A DNA stretch of 32,611 nucleotides from Verrucomicrobiales bacterium. GTDB taxonomy: Bacteria > Verrucomicrobiota > Verrucomicrobiia > Verrucomicrobiales > DEV007. The first letter of the stretch is position 1, and the number at the start of each line of letters is the position of its first letter. The DNA lies in contig JAHEJT010000001.1 in the NCBI GenBank assembly GCA_024638765.1, forward strand, positions 1 to 32,611, given 5' to 3'. Below, piece by piece: positions 21,808 to 29,942 of this stretch. A model generated the notes under the pieces. The model did no database searches. It worked only from the letters and a program-made list of their open reading frames with translations, and was not told the DNA's origin. The position numbers were made by a program, and so were the translations under genes.

Positions 21808-23829
21808 TCAAAGCTCCCCGGCCGCCCGCACCACCGCCTCGCTGGTGATTCCCAGCTCTTCCATCGCCGTCCCCCCGGGCGCGCTCAACCCGAACCGGTC
21901 GATCCCCACCACCCTGCCGTCCAGCCCCACGTACTTGCTCCACAATCCCGGGACGCCGGCTTCGATCGCCACCCGCTTCCGGCACGCCGCCGGCAGCACT
22001 TCCTCGATGTATTCCGCCGGCTGCCGGTCGAATCGCTCAAAGCAAGGCATCGAAACAACCCGGGCTCCCGCCCCGATTTTTTCCGCCGCCGCCAAGGCGA
22101 GCTGTAATTCACTCCCCGTCGCCAGGAGAACCACTTCAAGATCGGCCGTTTCCTTACGCGCAATATACGCGCCGCGATAGACGCCTTCCCTTCGCGTCTT
22201 GACCGGGATCCCGTTCTGCAGCGGAATTTTCTGACGCGTCAACAGCAGCGCCGTGGGTCCGTCGGTCTTCTGCAACGCTGCCGCGAACGCGCCCGCAACC
22301 TCTTCCGCGTCCCCAGGTCGAATCACATCGAGCCCCGGGATCACCCGCAATCCGCTGCAGGTTTCCACCGGCTGGTGCGTGGGTCCGTCTTCACCCACGC
22401 CCACGGAATCGTGTGTGAAAATGTAGAGCACCGGCAAGTGCGCCAGTGCCGCCAGCCGGATCGATGGGCGCATGTAATCGGCAAACACCGTAAAGGTCGC
22501 CCCCGAGGGCCGCATGATTCCGTCGTAAGCCGCCCCGTTACAAATTGCTCCCATGGCGTGCTCCCGGATCCCGAACCACAGGTTGCGGCCCGAGGGATTG
22601 TCCCGGTTGAAATCGTCGCTGGATTTGATGTAATTTTTCGTCGATCCGAAAAGATCGGCGCTCCCCGTAAAGAGCATCGGCATTTTCTCGGCCACCGACT
22701 GCATTACCACGCCCCCGGACCCGCGCGTGGCGTCCGCGTGATCCTCTGGAAATTCAGGGATACTCTCCATGAGATCGGATGGAACCGACTTGGCGAGGGC
22801 CGTCGCCAGGAGCTCGGCGAGCTCGGGATTGGCGTTGCGCCAGGCATCGTATTTCTTTTCCCAGGCTTGGTATTGCGTCGCCAGCTGTTCCCCGTGCTTC
22901 TCGAAATAGGCGCGCACCTCGGGGGCCACAAAAAACTTTTCATCTGCCGGAAGGCCCAGGCCTTTGCGGGCCTCATCCGCGAACTTGGCGCCGCCCTCGC
23001 CGTGTCCCTTGGCAGTCCCCGCAACCTCGGGAATGCCTCTTGCGATCTCCGTCCGCGCAATAATCAGCTTGGGCTTCCCATTGTCTGCGGCCTTGGCCTC
23101 TTCGAAGGCTTTCTGAAAGGCCCCCATGTCGTGCCCATCGACGGTGGTCACATCGTAGCCGTAGGCCTTGAAGCGCATCGCGGTGTCCTCGCTTTGAGTC
23201 ATCACTGCCATGGCATCCAGCGTGACGTCGTTGGAATCGTAAACCAGGATCAGGTTGTCCAAACCGTTGTGCGCTGCGAACGCCGCCGCTTCCGCCGTTA
23301 CTCCTTCCTGCATGCAACCGTCTCCCGCAAGCGCCACCACGTGGTAATCGAGAATCTCATGCGCAGGGGTATTGAATTTTGCCATCGCCATCTTGGCGGA
23401 AACCGCATAGCCCACCGCATTGCCCACACCCTGGCCCAACGGACCGGACGTCGCCTCCACGCCGGGAGTCTCTCCGAATTCCGGGTGCCCCGGCGTGATG
23501 CTGTGCAGTTGCCGGAAATTACGAATTTCCTCCATGGAGAGGTCGAATCCCGCGAGATGCAGCCAGCCGTAAAGAAACATGCTGCCGTGCCCCGCCGAGA
23601 GAATGAAACGGTCGCGATTGATCCAGTGCGGCGCCCGGGGATTAAACTGCAGCGAATGCCCAAACAGCACCGCACCCACCTCGGCCGCCCCCAGCGGCAA
23701 TCCGAGATGCCCCGAGTTGCAGGCCGCCACCGCGTCGATCGCCAGTCCACGCGCATCCCGCGCCGCCAGGCTCAAAACTTCTGTGTCCAGGGCTCCGGTC
23801 GTCTCTTTGGCTGCAGCTTCGGTCGTCAT
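21808..23829 (-). CDS. tkt: Transketolase
   Basis: Thiamine-diphosphate enzyme of the pentose phosphate pathway and Calvin-type sugar rearrangements, transferring two-carbon ketol units. The 673-residue protein has the N-terminal [14 protein letters not shown] (His 41), SAGHGS (His 81), the thiamine-diphosphate motif [32 protein letters not shown] (from residue 169), [13 protein letters not shown], and [18 protein letters not shown]. The C-terminal domain ends with [21 protein letters not shown]. Length is normal. It is transcribed away from hisG. Together with ribokinase it is one of two pentose-phosphate functions in the window, but they are not clustered. A GGCAGGA sequence lies somewhat far (about 20 nt) upstream of the ATG. 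Confidence 0.97.
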   Translation of the reverse strand: MTTEAAAKETTGALDTEVLSLAARDARGLAIDAVAACNSGHLGLPLGAAEVGAVLFGHSLQFNPRAPHWINRDRFILSAGHGSMFLYGWLHLAGFDLSMEEIRNFRQLHSITPGHPEFGETPGVEATSGPLGQGVGNAVGYAVSAKMAMAKFNTPAHEILDYHVVALAGDGCMQEGVTAEAAAFAAHNGLDNLILVYDSNDVTLDAMAVMTQSEDTAMRFKAYGYDVTTVDGHDMGAFQKAFEEAKAADNGKPKLIIARTEIARGIPEVAGTAKGHGEGGAKFADEARKGLGLPADEKFFVAPEVRAYFEKHGEQLATQYQAWEKKYDAWRNANPELAELLATALAKSVPSDLMESIPEFPEDHADATRGSGGVVMQSVAEKMPMLFTGSADLFGSTKNYIKSSDDFNRDNPSGRNLWFGIREHAMGAICNGAAYDGIMRPSGATFTVFADYMRPSIRLAALAHLPVLYIFTHDSVGVGEDGPTHQPVETCSGLRVIPGLDVIRPGDAEEVAGAFAAALQKTDGPTALLLTRQKIPLQNGIPVKTRREGVYRGAYIARKETADLEVVLLATGSELQLALAAAEKIGAGARVVSMPCFERFDRQPAEYIEEVLPAACRKRVAIEAGVPGLWSKYVGLDGRVVGIDRFGLSAPGGTAMEELGITSEAVVRAAGEL

Positions 23830-24098
23830 TGGTGTATCGCGTTTGAATTCCTGCCCCCTTTAGCGAATAGTGTCCGCCCTGGAACAGCACGAGGTGGATT
23901 GGAAGAAATGCAGAGCTAAGGGAAACTGACCCCGGATTCAAGTGAGAAACCGTCAAAAGCACGGGGATTAGCCGTGTTTTTCATCGCCAGAGAAGCCGTC
24001 GCACGCTAAAACCCCCCCTCCCATCAAAGCCGCCCCGCAGACAACATCCCGCCACGGCCGCCGCAACCCTGAACCCTGAACCGGGAACCTCCCCGCCC
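23830..24098. other. Divergent tkt-hisG intergenic region
   Basis: This 269-bp gap contains a terminator-like structure (23955-23981: AAAAG, CACGG stem, 7-nt loop, CCGTG, TTTTT) that could work on either strand. It also holds a heptad array (24065-24092: AACCCTG, AACCCTG, AACCGGG, AACCTCC) ending 6 nt before the hisG ATG. No convincing promoter or small RNA was recognised. Confidence 0.6.
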
Positions 24099-24983
24099 AT
24101 GTCCGCCAGCCCGGAAAAATTGAAACTCGGTCTTCCCAAGGGAAGCCTGCAAGAGCCCACCCTGGATCTCTTCGAGAAGGCCGGCTTCAATATCTACGGC
24201 GCGGAACGTTCTTACCGCCCCTCCTCCGACGACCCCGAACTGGAACTGCGTATCATCCGGGCGCAGGAGATCGGACGATATGTGGACCACGGGTTCCTCG
24301 ACTGCGGGATCACAGGAAAAGACTGGATCGCGGAAAACGGGGCCGTCGTCGAGGTCGTCTGCGATCTCCCTTACAGCCGCGCCAGCTCCAACCCCACCCG
24401 CTGGGTCCTCGTGGTTCCCGAAGATTCTCCCGTGCAAAGCGTCAAGCAGCTCCGGGGCAAACGCATTGCCACCGAAGCCGTCGGCCTCACCAGGAAATAC
24501 CTCGAGAGCCAGGGCGTCGATGCCGAGGTCGAGTTCAGCTGGGGCGCCACTGAGGTCAAAGTCCCCGATCTCGTGGATGCCATCGTCGATATCACTGAGA
24601 CCGGATCCTCCCTCCGGGCCAATAAACTCCGCATCGTCGACACCCTGATGGAATCCTACCCCCAGTTCATCGCCAACCCGGACAGCTGGGCCTCGGACTG
24701 GAAACGACGGAAGATCCGGCGCATCACCACCCTCCTCGAGGGGGCGCTCGCGGCACGGGATAAGGTCGCCCTCAAAATGAATGTCCCCAAAAATCTATTG
24801 AAAAATCTCTTGGAGTCTTTACCTTCCCTCCGCCAACCCACCATATCCTCCCTCTGGGAGAGCGATTGGGTGGCCGTAGAGACAGTCATGGATGAAAGTG
24901 AAGTCCGTGAAATTATCCCCCAGCTCAAGGAACTCGGAGCCGAGGGTATTATTGAATTTCCCCTCAACAAACTGATTTACTGA
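24099..24983 (+). CDS. hisG: ATP phosphoribosyltransferase, long form
   Basis: First step of histidine biosynthesis, joining ATP and phosphoribosyl pyrophosphate. The 294-residue protein has the N-terminal [50 protein letters not shown], the PRPP-binding [18 protein letters not shown], and a C-terminal extension (about 215-294) of the regulatory ACT-like kind. This makes it the long HisG, which is inhibited directly by histidine and does not need HisZ. No other his gene is nearby. The ATG at 24099 is preceded by a heptad array instead of an obvious ribosome binding site. The COX24-like peptide and the TPR gene follow in the same direction. Confidence 0.95.
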   Translation: MSASPEKLKLGLPKGSLQEPTLDLFEKAGFNIYGAERSYRPSSDDPELELRIIRAQEIGRYVDHGFLDCGITGKDWIAENGAVVEVVCDLPYSRASSNPTRWVLVVPEDSPVQSVKQLRGKRIATEAVGLTRKYLESQGVDAEVEFSWGATEVKVPDLVDAIVDITETGSSLRANKLRIVDTLMESYPQFIANPDSWASDWKRRKIRRITTLLEGALAARDKVALKMNVPKNLLKNLLESLPSLRQPTISSLWESDWVAVETVMDESEVREIIPQLKELGAEGIIEFPLNKLIY

Positions 24984-25053
24984 CGGACCGACTCGCGAGA
25001 AAGCCTCCAATCTGGGAGGACACGCGCAACATCAATACGGAAAAGGACATCCC

Positions 25054-25158
25054 ATGGGGTCAATTAAGAAGAGAAGAAAGACCAAGATTAACAAGCACAA
25101 GCGTCGCAAGCGCATGAGGGCGAATCGCCACAAGAAGCGTTTGCGTTACAAATCGTAG
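25054..25158 (+). CDS. 34-residue basic peptide, AURKAIP1/COX24 type
   Basis: A very short gene for a peptide of 34 residues, MGSIKKRRKTKINKHKRRKR followed by MRANRHKKRLRYKS: 21 of 34 residues are Lys, Arg or His. The KKRRKTKINKHKRRKRMRANRHK-type pattern matches the AURKAIP1/COX24 domain, known as a small mitochondrial ribosomal protein (mS38) domain. It is also annotated as stand-alone peptides in Verrucomicrobia and Bacteroidetes. A good ribosome binding site (AAAAGGA, 7 nt before the ATG) supports translation. A role as a small ribosome-associated protein is inferred from the domain. It lies 70 bp after hisG and 17 bp before the TPR gene. Confidence 0.85.
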   Translation: MGSIKKRRKTKINKHKRRKRMRANRHKKRLRYKS

Positions 25159-25175
25159 ATTGGTAAATTAAGTCC

Positions 25176-27071
25176 ATGTCCGTCGGCACAGCGAGGTTCC
25201 CAGGGGTCTTGCCCGCCTCGCGCCGAATTCCGGCCGGCCGTCGTCCCTCCCGGCGCTTCTCTCGACCCGCCCCCCGGCGCCTCCGCCTTGCCCCCCTCCC
25301 GGTGCTCTGCACCCTTCTTGCGGCCACTCTCGTTTTTCCCGGCCGGGCCGCCGCTTCCGATTCCGTTTCCTCTGCCCAGGATTACGCCGAAGTTTACCTG
25401 GACCGTTACTTCCCCCCGGGAAAAGAATTGCAGATCAAGGAGCCGGGCAAGATGCGCGGCATCGCCCTCGCCAAATATTATCTCGGCTTGCTCAAAGAGT
25501 CCCAGGGCGACTTCGACGGCGCGCTCAAGTATTATCTCAAGGTCCTTGAGAACGATCCCTCGGCAGTCAAGCTCTCCCATCGCGCCGCTTTCCTCGCCGC
25601 CCAGGACGGCGACGAAGAACGGGGTCGCGCCATTCTCCGGAAGTCACTCGATGAGAATCCCGAATCGATCGAAAGCTATCTCTCGCTCTCTGATTACATC
25701 ACCACCTTTCTCGAAGATACCCCGAAGAACCGCGCCGCGGCCCGCCGCGTGATCGATGAGGGCCTCAGGAAATTCCCGCTGAACACCACCCTCATCGAAC
25801 ATCGCATCAAAACCCTCGTCGTCGCCGGCGAGACGGATGCCGCGGAAACCGCCCTCAATGAGGCCCTCGAAAAATCCACCAAGAACCCCCGTTACTGGCT
25901 GGGGATGGGCCGTATCGCCCAACACGTCTGGCCGCTGCCGGATCCCGCCACCGGTGAAATTCCGCGCGTAAACGAAATCTACGATAAAGCCTACTCCCTC
26001 GCTCCGGAGAATTCACGGATCTCCGAAGCCGTCGCCGACTTTTTCCACGCCTCCAGTCAGCATCCACGCGCGGTGGAGATCTATCGGGAAATTATCCTGC
26101 GCGATCCCCGTTGCATCACACCCCGCGAAAAACTTGCACGCATCCACATGCTCGAGGAAGCCGACGAAGAAGTCGTCGCTATCCTCACTGAACTCGTCGA
26201 GATCCATCCCGAACGGCCTGAAACCCATAAGTTCCTGGCAAAATTTTACGAAGAGAAGGAGGACTACGAGAAAGCCATCAGCCATTACGAGCAAGCCTTG
26301 CGGATCAGTAGAGGTTCCATCTCAGATTACTTCTACGCCGCACGCCTCATGCTTAACTCTCAGCAATTCCAGGAAGCTGTCGATCTTCTGGAGCGGGCGC
26401 GCTTCCATTACAATGAGTCTCCCGATCTCAGTCGCCTCCTCGCGTTCGCCTACGCCTTTGATAAGCAATATCGCCGCGCCGTCTCCACCTTCGAGGATAC
26501 CATCCGTCTCGTGGGCGAAGCCGATGATTCGCCCTTGGATGAAGCCTTCTACTTCCAATTCGCCGCCTCCCTCGAGCGCGACAAACAATACGACCGCGCC
26601 ACAGAACTTTTCCGGAAATCCATCAGCCTCGTGCCCGAGGACGTGCCGGAACTCGCCGCCAAGTCTTACAACTACCTCGGGTACATGTGGCTGGAACAGG
26701 ATATCCACATCGACGAAGCAGGCGAAATGATTCTCAAGGCCAATCAACTACGACCCGACACCGGGGCTTACCTCGACAGTCTCGGGTGGTTTCATTTCAA
26801 AAAGAAAAATTACCGCGAAGCCATCGATCATCTTCTCCGCGCCGAGACTCTCATCAGCCAGGAAGAAGAGCAACCCGACCCCGTGGTCTACGATCACATC
26901 GCCCAAACCTATTTCCACCTCGGAAATAAGAGCCAGGCCATCGAATTCATCAGGAAAGCCATCGCAGCGGACCCGGAAAATCAGGAATACCCCGCCCTTC
27001 TCAAGAAATTCCAGACTCGCAAATCTCCCACCCCACCACCCCCGGCCGAGGACCGGGAAAAAGCCGCCTGA
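25176..27071 (+). CDS. Exported tetratricopeptide-repeat protein
   Basis: The 631-residue product has a long Arg-rich N-terminus and a hydrophobic export segment (about 38-60, ending GRAAAS), then tetratricopeptide repeats over most of its length. Clear units include ALAKYYLGLLKESQGDFDGALKYYLKVLENDPSA, ETHKFLAKFYEEKEDYEKAISHYEQALRIS, SYNYLGYMWLEQDIHIDEAGEMILKANQLRPD and VYDHIAQTYFHLGNKSQAIEFIRKAIAADPENQ. TPR arrays bind partner proteins; an envelope or assembly role is likely but the partner cannot be read from the sequence. The C-terminus is a short Pro/Lys/Glu-rich tail. It follows the COX24-like peptide after 17 bp and may share its transcript. An internal start nearer the hydrophobic segment cannot be excluded. 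Confidence 0.85.
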   Translation: MSVGTARFPGVLPASRRIPAGRRPSRRFSRPAPRRLRLAPLPVLCTLLAATLVFPGRAAASDSVSSAQDYAEVYLDRYFPPGKELQIKEPGKMRGIALAKYYLGLLKESQGDFDGALKYYLKVLENDPSAVKLSHRAAFLAAQDGDEERGRAILRKSLDENPESIESYLSLSDYITTFLEDTPKNRAAARRVIDEGLRKFPLNTTLIEHRIKTLVVAGETDAAETALNEALEKSTKNPRYWLGMGRIAQHVWPLPDPATGEIPRVNEIYDKAYSLAPENSRISEAVADFFHASSQHPRAVEIYREIILRDPRCITPREKLARIHMLEEADEEVVAILTELVEIHPERPETHKFLAKFYEEKEDYEKAISHYEQALRISRGSISDYFYAARLMLNSQQFQEAVDLLERARFHYNESPDLSRLLAFAYAFDKQYRRAVSTFEDTIRLVGEADDSPLDEAFYFQFAASLERDKQYDRATELFRKSISLVPEDVPELAAKSYNYLGYMWLEQDIHIDEAGEMILKANQLRPDTGAYLDSLGWFHFKKKNYREAIDHLLRAETLISQEEEQPDPVVYDHIAQTYFHLGNKSQAIEFIRKAIAADPENQEYPALLKKFQTRKSPTPPPPAEDREKAA

Positions 27072-27086
27072 CTGCTTCGCGCATCT

Positions 27087-27121
27087 GTAGGTGCGAGGCA
27101 GGTGCGAGCGTGAGCGAGTAC
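27087..27121. repeat. GTAG-headed REP, partly duplicated, before fpg
   Basis: GTAG (27087-27090), an 11-nt partial repeat of the stem, then GTGCGAGCGTGAGCGAGTAC (27102-27121). It folds like the 2565 and 28040 copies, with a GTGA loop and a G.T pair in the outer stem. Confidence 0.75.
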
Positions 27122-27157
27122 CTCTTACGAGTAATCAGAACACCCTTCTCAGAAAAA

Positions 27158-28012
27158 GTGCCCGAACTCGCCGAAGTCGCCTGGAGCCGCAAACAGTGGA
27201 ACCCCGGCTTGAAGCAGAAAATCCTCGCACTCTCCCTCCACCCGCGCACCCGCGTCTTCCGCGAAATCAGACAGCCGCGACTCCTCCTCAAAGCGCTGGA
27301 GGGCAATCCCTTCATTTCGTCGCGCGCACACGGCAAACAACTCCTTTTCCAATTCGGGGAGACTGCCTGGCTCACCGTCCATCTCGGCATGACGGGAAAA
27401 CTCTCCACCGCGGCCGCGCGCCATCACCCCGGCAAACACGAACACTTCGTCCTGCACCAGCAGAAGCGCAGCCTCGTTTTCTCGGATCCACGCATGTTCG
27501 GCGCACTTCGACTGCACCTCGGATCCGGCCCGCCCCCGGAATGGCAGAAACTCCCCCCGGAAATGCTTTCCCCGGAATTCTCAAAAAAACGCCTCGCCGA
27601 AATCCTGTCCCGGCGGGCCCGCACCCCGCTGAAAGCGCTCCTCCTCGAGCAATCCTTCTTTCCCGGGATCGGAAACTGGATGGCCGATGAAATCCTCTGG
27701 CACTCCCGCATCCCACCCCAAACTCCCGCCGGCCATCTCTCCCCGGGCCGGATCAACGACCTCTGGAAATCCACGCGGCACGTCAGCCGCGGCGCCCTTT
27801 TGCACGTCGCGGAAAAACCGCGCTTAACCGCAAAGGACAATCCCTCGCACACCCATCATTCCGATCCCGTTTCCTGGGGTAGCCCCCCGAGAAGCTGGCT
27901 CTTCCAACACCGTTGGCAGGACGGCGGGCGCTGCCCGCGCTGCCGGACCGCCCTGGTCCGGGAGTCCCTCCGGCAACGCACCACCTGCTGGTGCCCGAAT
28001 TGTCAGAAGTAG
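27158..28012 (+). CDS. mutM: Formamidopyrimidine-DNA glycosylase (Fpg/Nei family)
   Basis: DNA repair glycosylase/lyase that removes oxidised purines such as 8-oxoguanine. The GTG at 27158 places Pro and Glu directly after the initiator (PELAEVAW), which is essential because the N-terminal Pro is the nucleophile. Further family features are the Lys in AHGKQLLFQF, VHLGMTGKL, FSDPRMFGAL, FFPGIGNWMADEILW and the zinc finger CPRCRTALVRESLRQRTTCWCPNC (Cys4). The middle differs from classical MutM (GNW instead of GNIYADE), so it is a divergent family member and the exact lesion specificity is unclear. The 284 residues are slightly longer than E. coli Fpg (269). The gene is flanked by REP copies in the same orientation. 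Confidence 0.88.
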   Translation: MPELAEVAWSRKQWNPGLKQKILALSLHPRTRVFREIRQPRLLLKALEGNPFISSRAHGKQLLFQFGETAWLTVHLGMTGKLSTAAARHHPGKHEHFVLHQQKRSLVFSDPRMFGALRLHLGSGPPPEWQKLPPEMLSPEFSKKRLAEILSRRARTPLKALLLEQSFFPGIGNWMADEILWHSRIPPQTPAGHLSPGRINDLWKSTRHVSRGALLHVAEKPRLTAKDNPSHTHHSDPVSWGSPPRSWLFQHRWQDGGRCPRCRTALVRESLRQRTTCWCPNCQK

Positions 28013-28039
28013 ACGCGAGCCGCCCACGTGAACGCCCAT

Positions 28040-28063
28040 GTAGGTGCGAGCGTGAGCGAGCAC
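28040..28063. repeat. GTAG-headed REP hairpin, GUGA loop
   Basis: GTAG (28040-28043) followed by GTGCGAGCGTGAGCGAGCAC (28044-28063). It is the same structure as at 2565 with one loop change (GTAA to GTGA), both of the GNRA type. Confidence 0.8.
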
Positions 28064-28076
28064 TCGCTAGGGTAAA

Positions 28077-28153
28077 GTAATCAGTAATCAGTCATTAGTC
28101 ATCAGTGGTCGGCAGCCCGATCCCCGATCCCTGATACCTATTACCTAATCCCC
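28077..28153. repeat. 11-unit heptad array overlapping the AlgX-like 3' end
   Basis: Units keep 7-bp phase from GTAATCA, GTAATCA, GTCATTA, GTCATCA, GTGGTCG, GCAGCCC to GATCCCC, GATCCCT, GATACCT, ATTACCT, AATCCCC. The last two units overlap the stop codon and final codons of the AlgX-like gene on the opposite strand. Confidence 0.85.
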
Positions 28154-29866
28154 ATCCGCAGGTCCCACCTCTTCCGCCCAAAACTCCGGCGCCTTCAAAT
28201 CAAAACGTTCGGAGTCGTTCTTGCGATTGATTCCCTGCAGCTCCTTTTTCTCTCCGAACGGCACCAGCACCAGCCGTTTGCGAACGCCGAGCCCATACCG
28301 CGAGGACTCTATCATTTTGCGATCTTTAAACGCCCAATGATACACCACCACCACCTCGTCCTCCAATGACCCATCGATCACCTTCGTCACCCGGTACTCC
28401 GCCGCGTAAAGCGCATCCTTGTATGTCGTCTGCCGCGGGTCCGGTATCCGGGACTTCATTGTCAGCTCCCCTTCCAGAACCAGCTTGTCTCCGGTGACTG
28501 CCTCTTCCACCGGCTCCAGCGCGTTAAAGACCACCGGTTTCCATTCGACACCCGTCTCGCGTGCCACCGTTTCACCGAGCATTAAATCCCTCGCCGCAAT
28601 CGTCCAGACGACCGCTTTCTTTTTCTCCCGCATCAATCGCGCAGAACCTCGTCGTGTCGCCAGTTCCTTGCGCACCCCCGTCGACGCCTGCCCGTTGAAA
28701 GCAATCACATCCAGAGTCATCCCCAACTGCCGCGCCAGGTGCTCCGCGAACCCCGCCCCCGTCCCCCACTCCATATCCTCCTGCCGGTAAATATTGGTAA
28801 AGCTGTCGCCCAGTAAGACGATCGGCGAATCCTTGTCCTCGAGGTGCACCGCTTTACCCGTCGACCTGTCGATGACTTTCTCCACGCGCGCTTCCTCTCC
28901 TTGGAAGAATTCCTGCCCTTCACCCAGATCGAGGTTGCCTACCAGGTCGCCGCTATGCACCACCGTCTCCTCGCGCACCTCGAAGCGCCCGGGATCCGAT
29001 GCCAGACCCTCAAACCACGGCCTCGAACGCAGAAAATCCGCCACCAACTCCGCCGCGACTTGTGCTCCCCTCGGTGTCCAATGCGTGTCCTGCTTCAGAA
29101 AGAGCGGCGTCACCCCTTTGCCGGCTTCCCTCATCCCGTAAAACGCATCCGCAAGGTCAAGGACCTCGATCCCATCTTCCCTCAATGCCGTGTAAAATCT
29201 CTCCGCATCCGGGTGCCGGATCACTCCATGCCCGCTGCTCCCCGCGCCGAGCCATTCGGAATAAATCATCGGCTTCACGGGGACCGGGACCAGGACCAAC
29301 TCCACTCCGAATTCCCGCAGCTGCGCGCCGAACTCCAGGATCACATCCCGCGGTCCCTCCCAGGGCGGCAAGGTCGGATCGTCAGCCACCGAGCGCGGTT
29401 CGCGCGTCATCGGCCCGTACCCAGTGAGCGAATCGAGGGCCGGACGATAGAAGAGCCATCCACCCCGGCCAATCACGGTCTTGCGGTTTCCCTCGCGACG
29501 CCATTTAACGAGGGCAGTCTGGGTCCAGCGCCTCAGCGCTTCGCTGAAGGGCGTGTCCTCGTCCAGTTTCTCCTCGAACGCCTGAATCTGGTCCCGCAAA
29601 TTCGGGCGCTCCCGGACCACCGACGGATCCCGCTCCTTCTTTGTCACCAGCAAGGCCTCCGCCTCCGGCGAAGGAAACCGGAAAAATTCCCGTACCGGCG
29701 CCCAGCCTTCGGCTCCTTTCGCGAACTCCGCCGCGTTGCGCCAGATCGGAGGCAAGGCTATCAGGACCAGAAACAGGGCGACGAAGAACCACGCACTCCG
29801 CGCCCCGAAGGTCACCGCCTCTTCCTCGACCTGCCCCTCATAAGGGTTCTTCATCTTCTCACTCAT
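28145..29866 (-). CDS. AlgX/AlgJ-like polysaccharide O-acetyltransferase component
   Basis: The 573-residue protein has one N-terminal membrane anchor (about residues 22-42) and a periplasmic SGNH-hydrolase-like domain of the AlgX/AlgJ kind. Recognisable parts are GRGGWLFYRPALDSLTGYG, ELVLVPVPVKPMIYSEWL, the His-containing motif KQDTHWTPRGAQVAAELV, and VLLGDSFTNIY with the probable nucleophilic Ser. Such proteins transfer acetyl groups, delivered by an AlgI-type membrane protein, onto an exported polysaccharide. The AlgI gene lies directly upstream (76-bp gap) on the same strand, supporting this pairing. The C-terminal 130 residues have no clear counterpart in AlgX. The ATG at 29866 was chosen over the adjacent GTG. 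The polysaccharide itself is unknown; no alginate genes are seen. Confidence 0.82.
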   Translation of the reverse strand: MSEKMKNPYEGQVEEEAVTFGARSAWFFVALFLVLIALPPIWRNAAEFAKGAEGWAPVREFFRFPSPEAEALLVTKKERDPSVVRERPNLRDQIQAFEEKLDEDTPFSEALRRWTQTALVKWRREGNRKTVIGRGGWLFYRPALDSLTGYGPMTREPRSVADDPTLPPWEGPRDVILEFGAQLREFGVELVLVPVPVKPMIYSEWLGAGSSGHGVIRHPDAERFYTALREDGIEVLDLADAFYGMREAGKGVTPLFLKQDTHWTPRGAQVAAELVADFLRSRPWFEGLASDPGRFEVREETVVHSGDLVGNLDLGEGQEFFQGEEARVEKVIDRSTGKAVHLEDKDSPIVLLGDSFTNIYRQEDMEWGTGAGFAEHLARQLGMTLDVIAFNGQASTGVRKELATRRGSARLMREKKKAVVWTIAARDLMLGETVARETGVEWKPVVFNALEPVEEAVTGDKLVLEGELTMKSRIPDPRQTTYKDALYAAEYRVTKVIDGSLEDEVVVVYHWAFKDRKMIESSRYGLGVRKRLVLVPFGEKKELQGINRKNDSERFDLKAPEFWAEEVGPADGD

Positions 29867-29911
29867 CACTCAAGAATGATCACCACTCCCACACTTCCTA
29901 TTTCCAAGTAA

Positions 29912-29938
29912 TTTCGCGTGTTTCGCGTGTTTCGCGGT
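29912..29938. repeat. Three-unit 9-mer phrase array ending in GGTT
   Basis: TTTCGCGTG, TTTCGCGTG, TTTCGCGGT (followed by TA) in the 76-bp gap between the AlgI and AlgX-like genes. Confidence 0.85.
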
Positions 29939-29942
29939 TAAC

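Noticed and set aside
22375..23919. 514-residue open frame antisense to transketolase
   Set aside because: It is a shadow of a well-supported gene; its product is Arg/His-rich without any recognisable motif.
25088..25580. Antisense frames across the COX24-like and TPR genes
   Set aside because: No ribosome binding sites or motifs; they run against two supported genes.
28844..29911. 355-residue open frame antisense to the AlgX-like gene
   Set aside because: Codon-bias shadow in GC-rich DNA; no domain, and the opposite strand encodes clear motifs.
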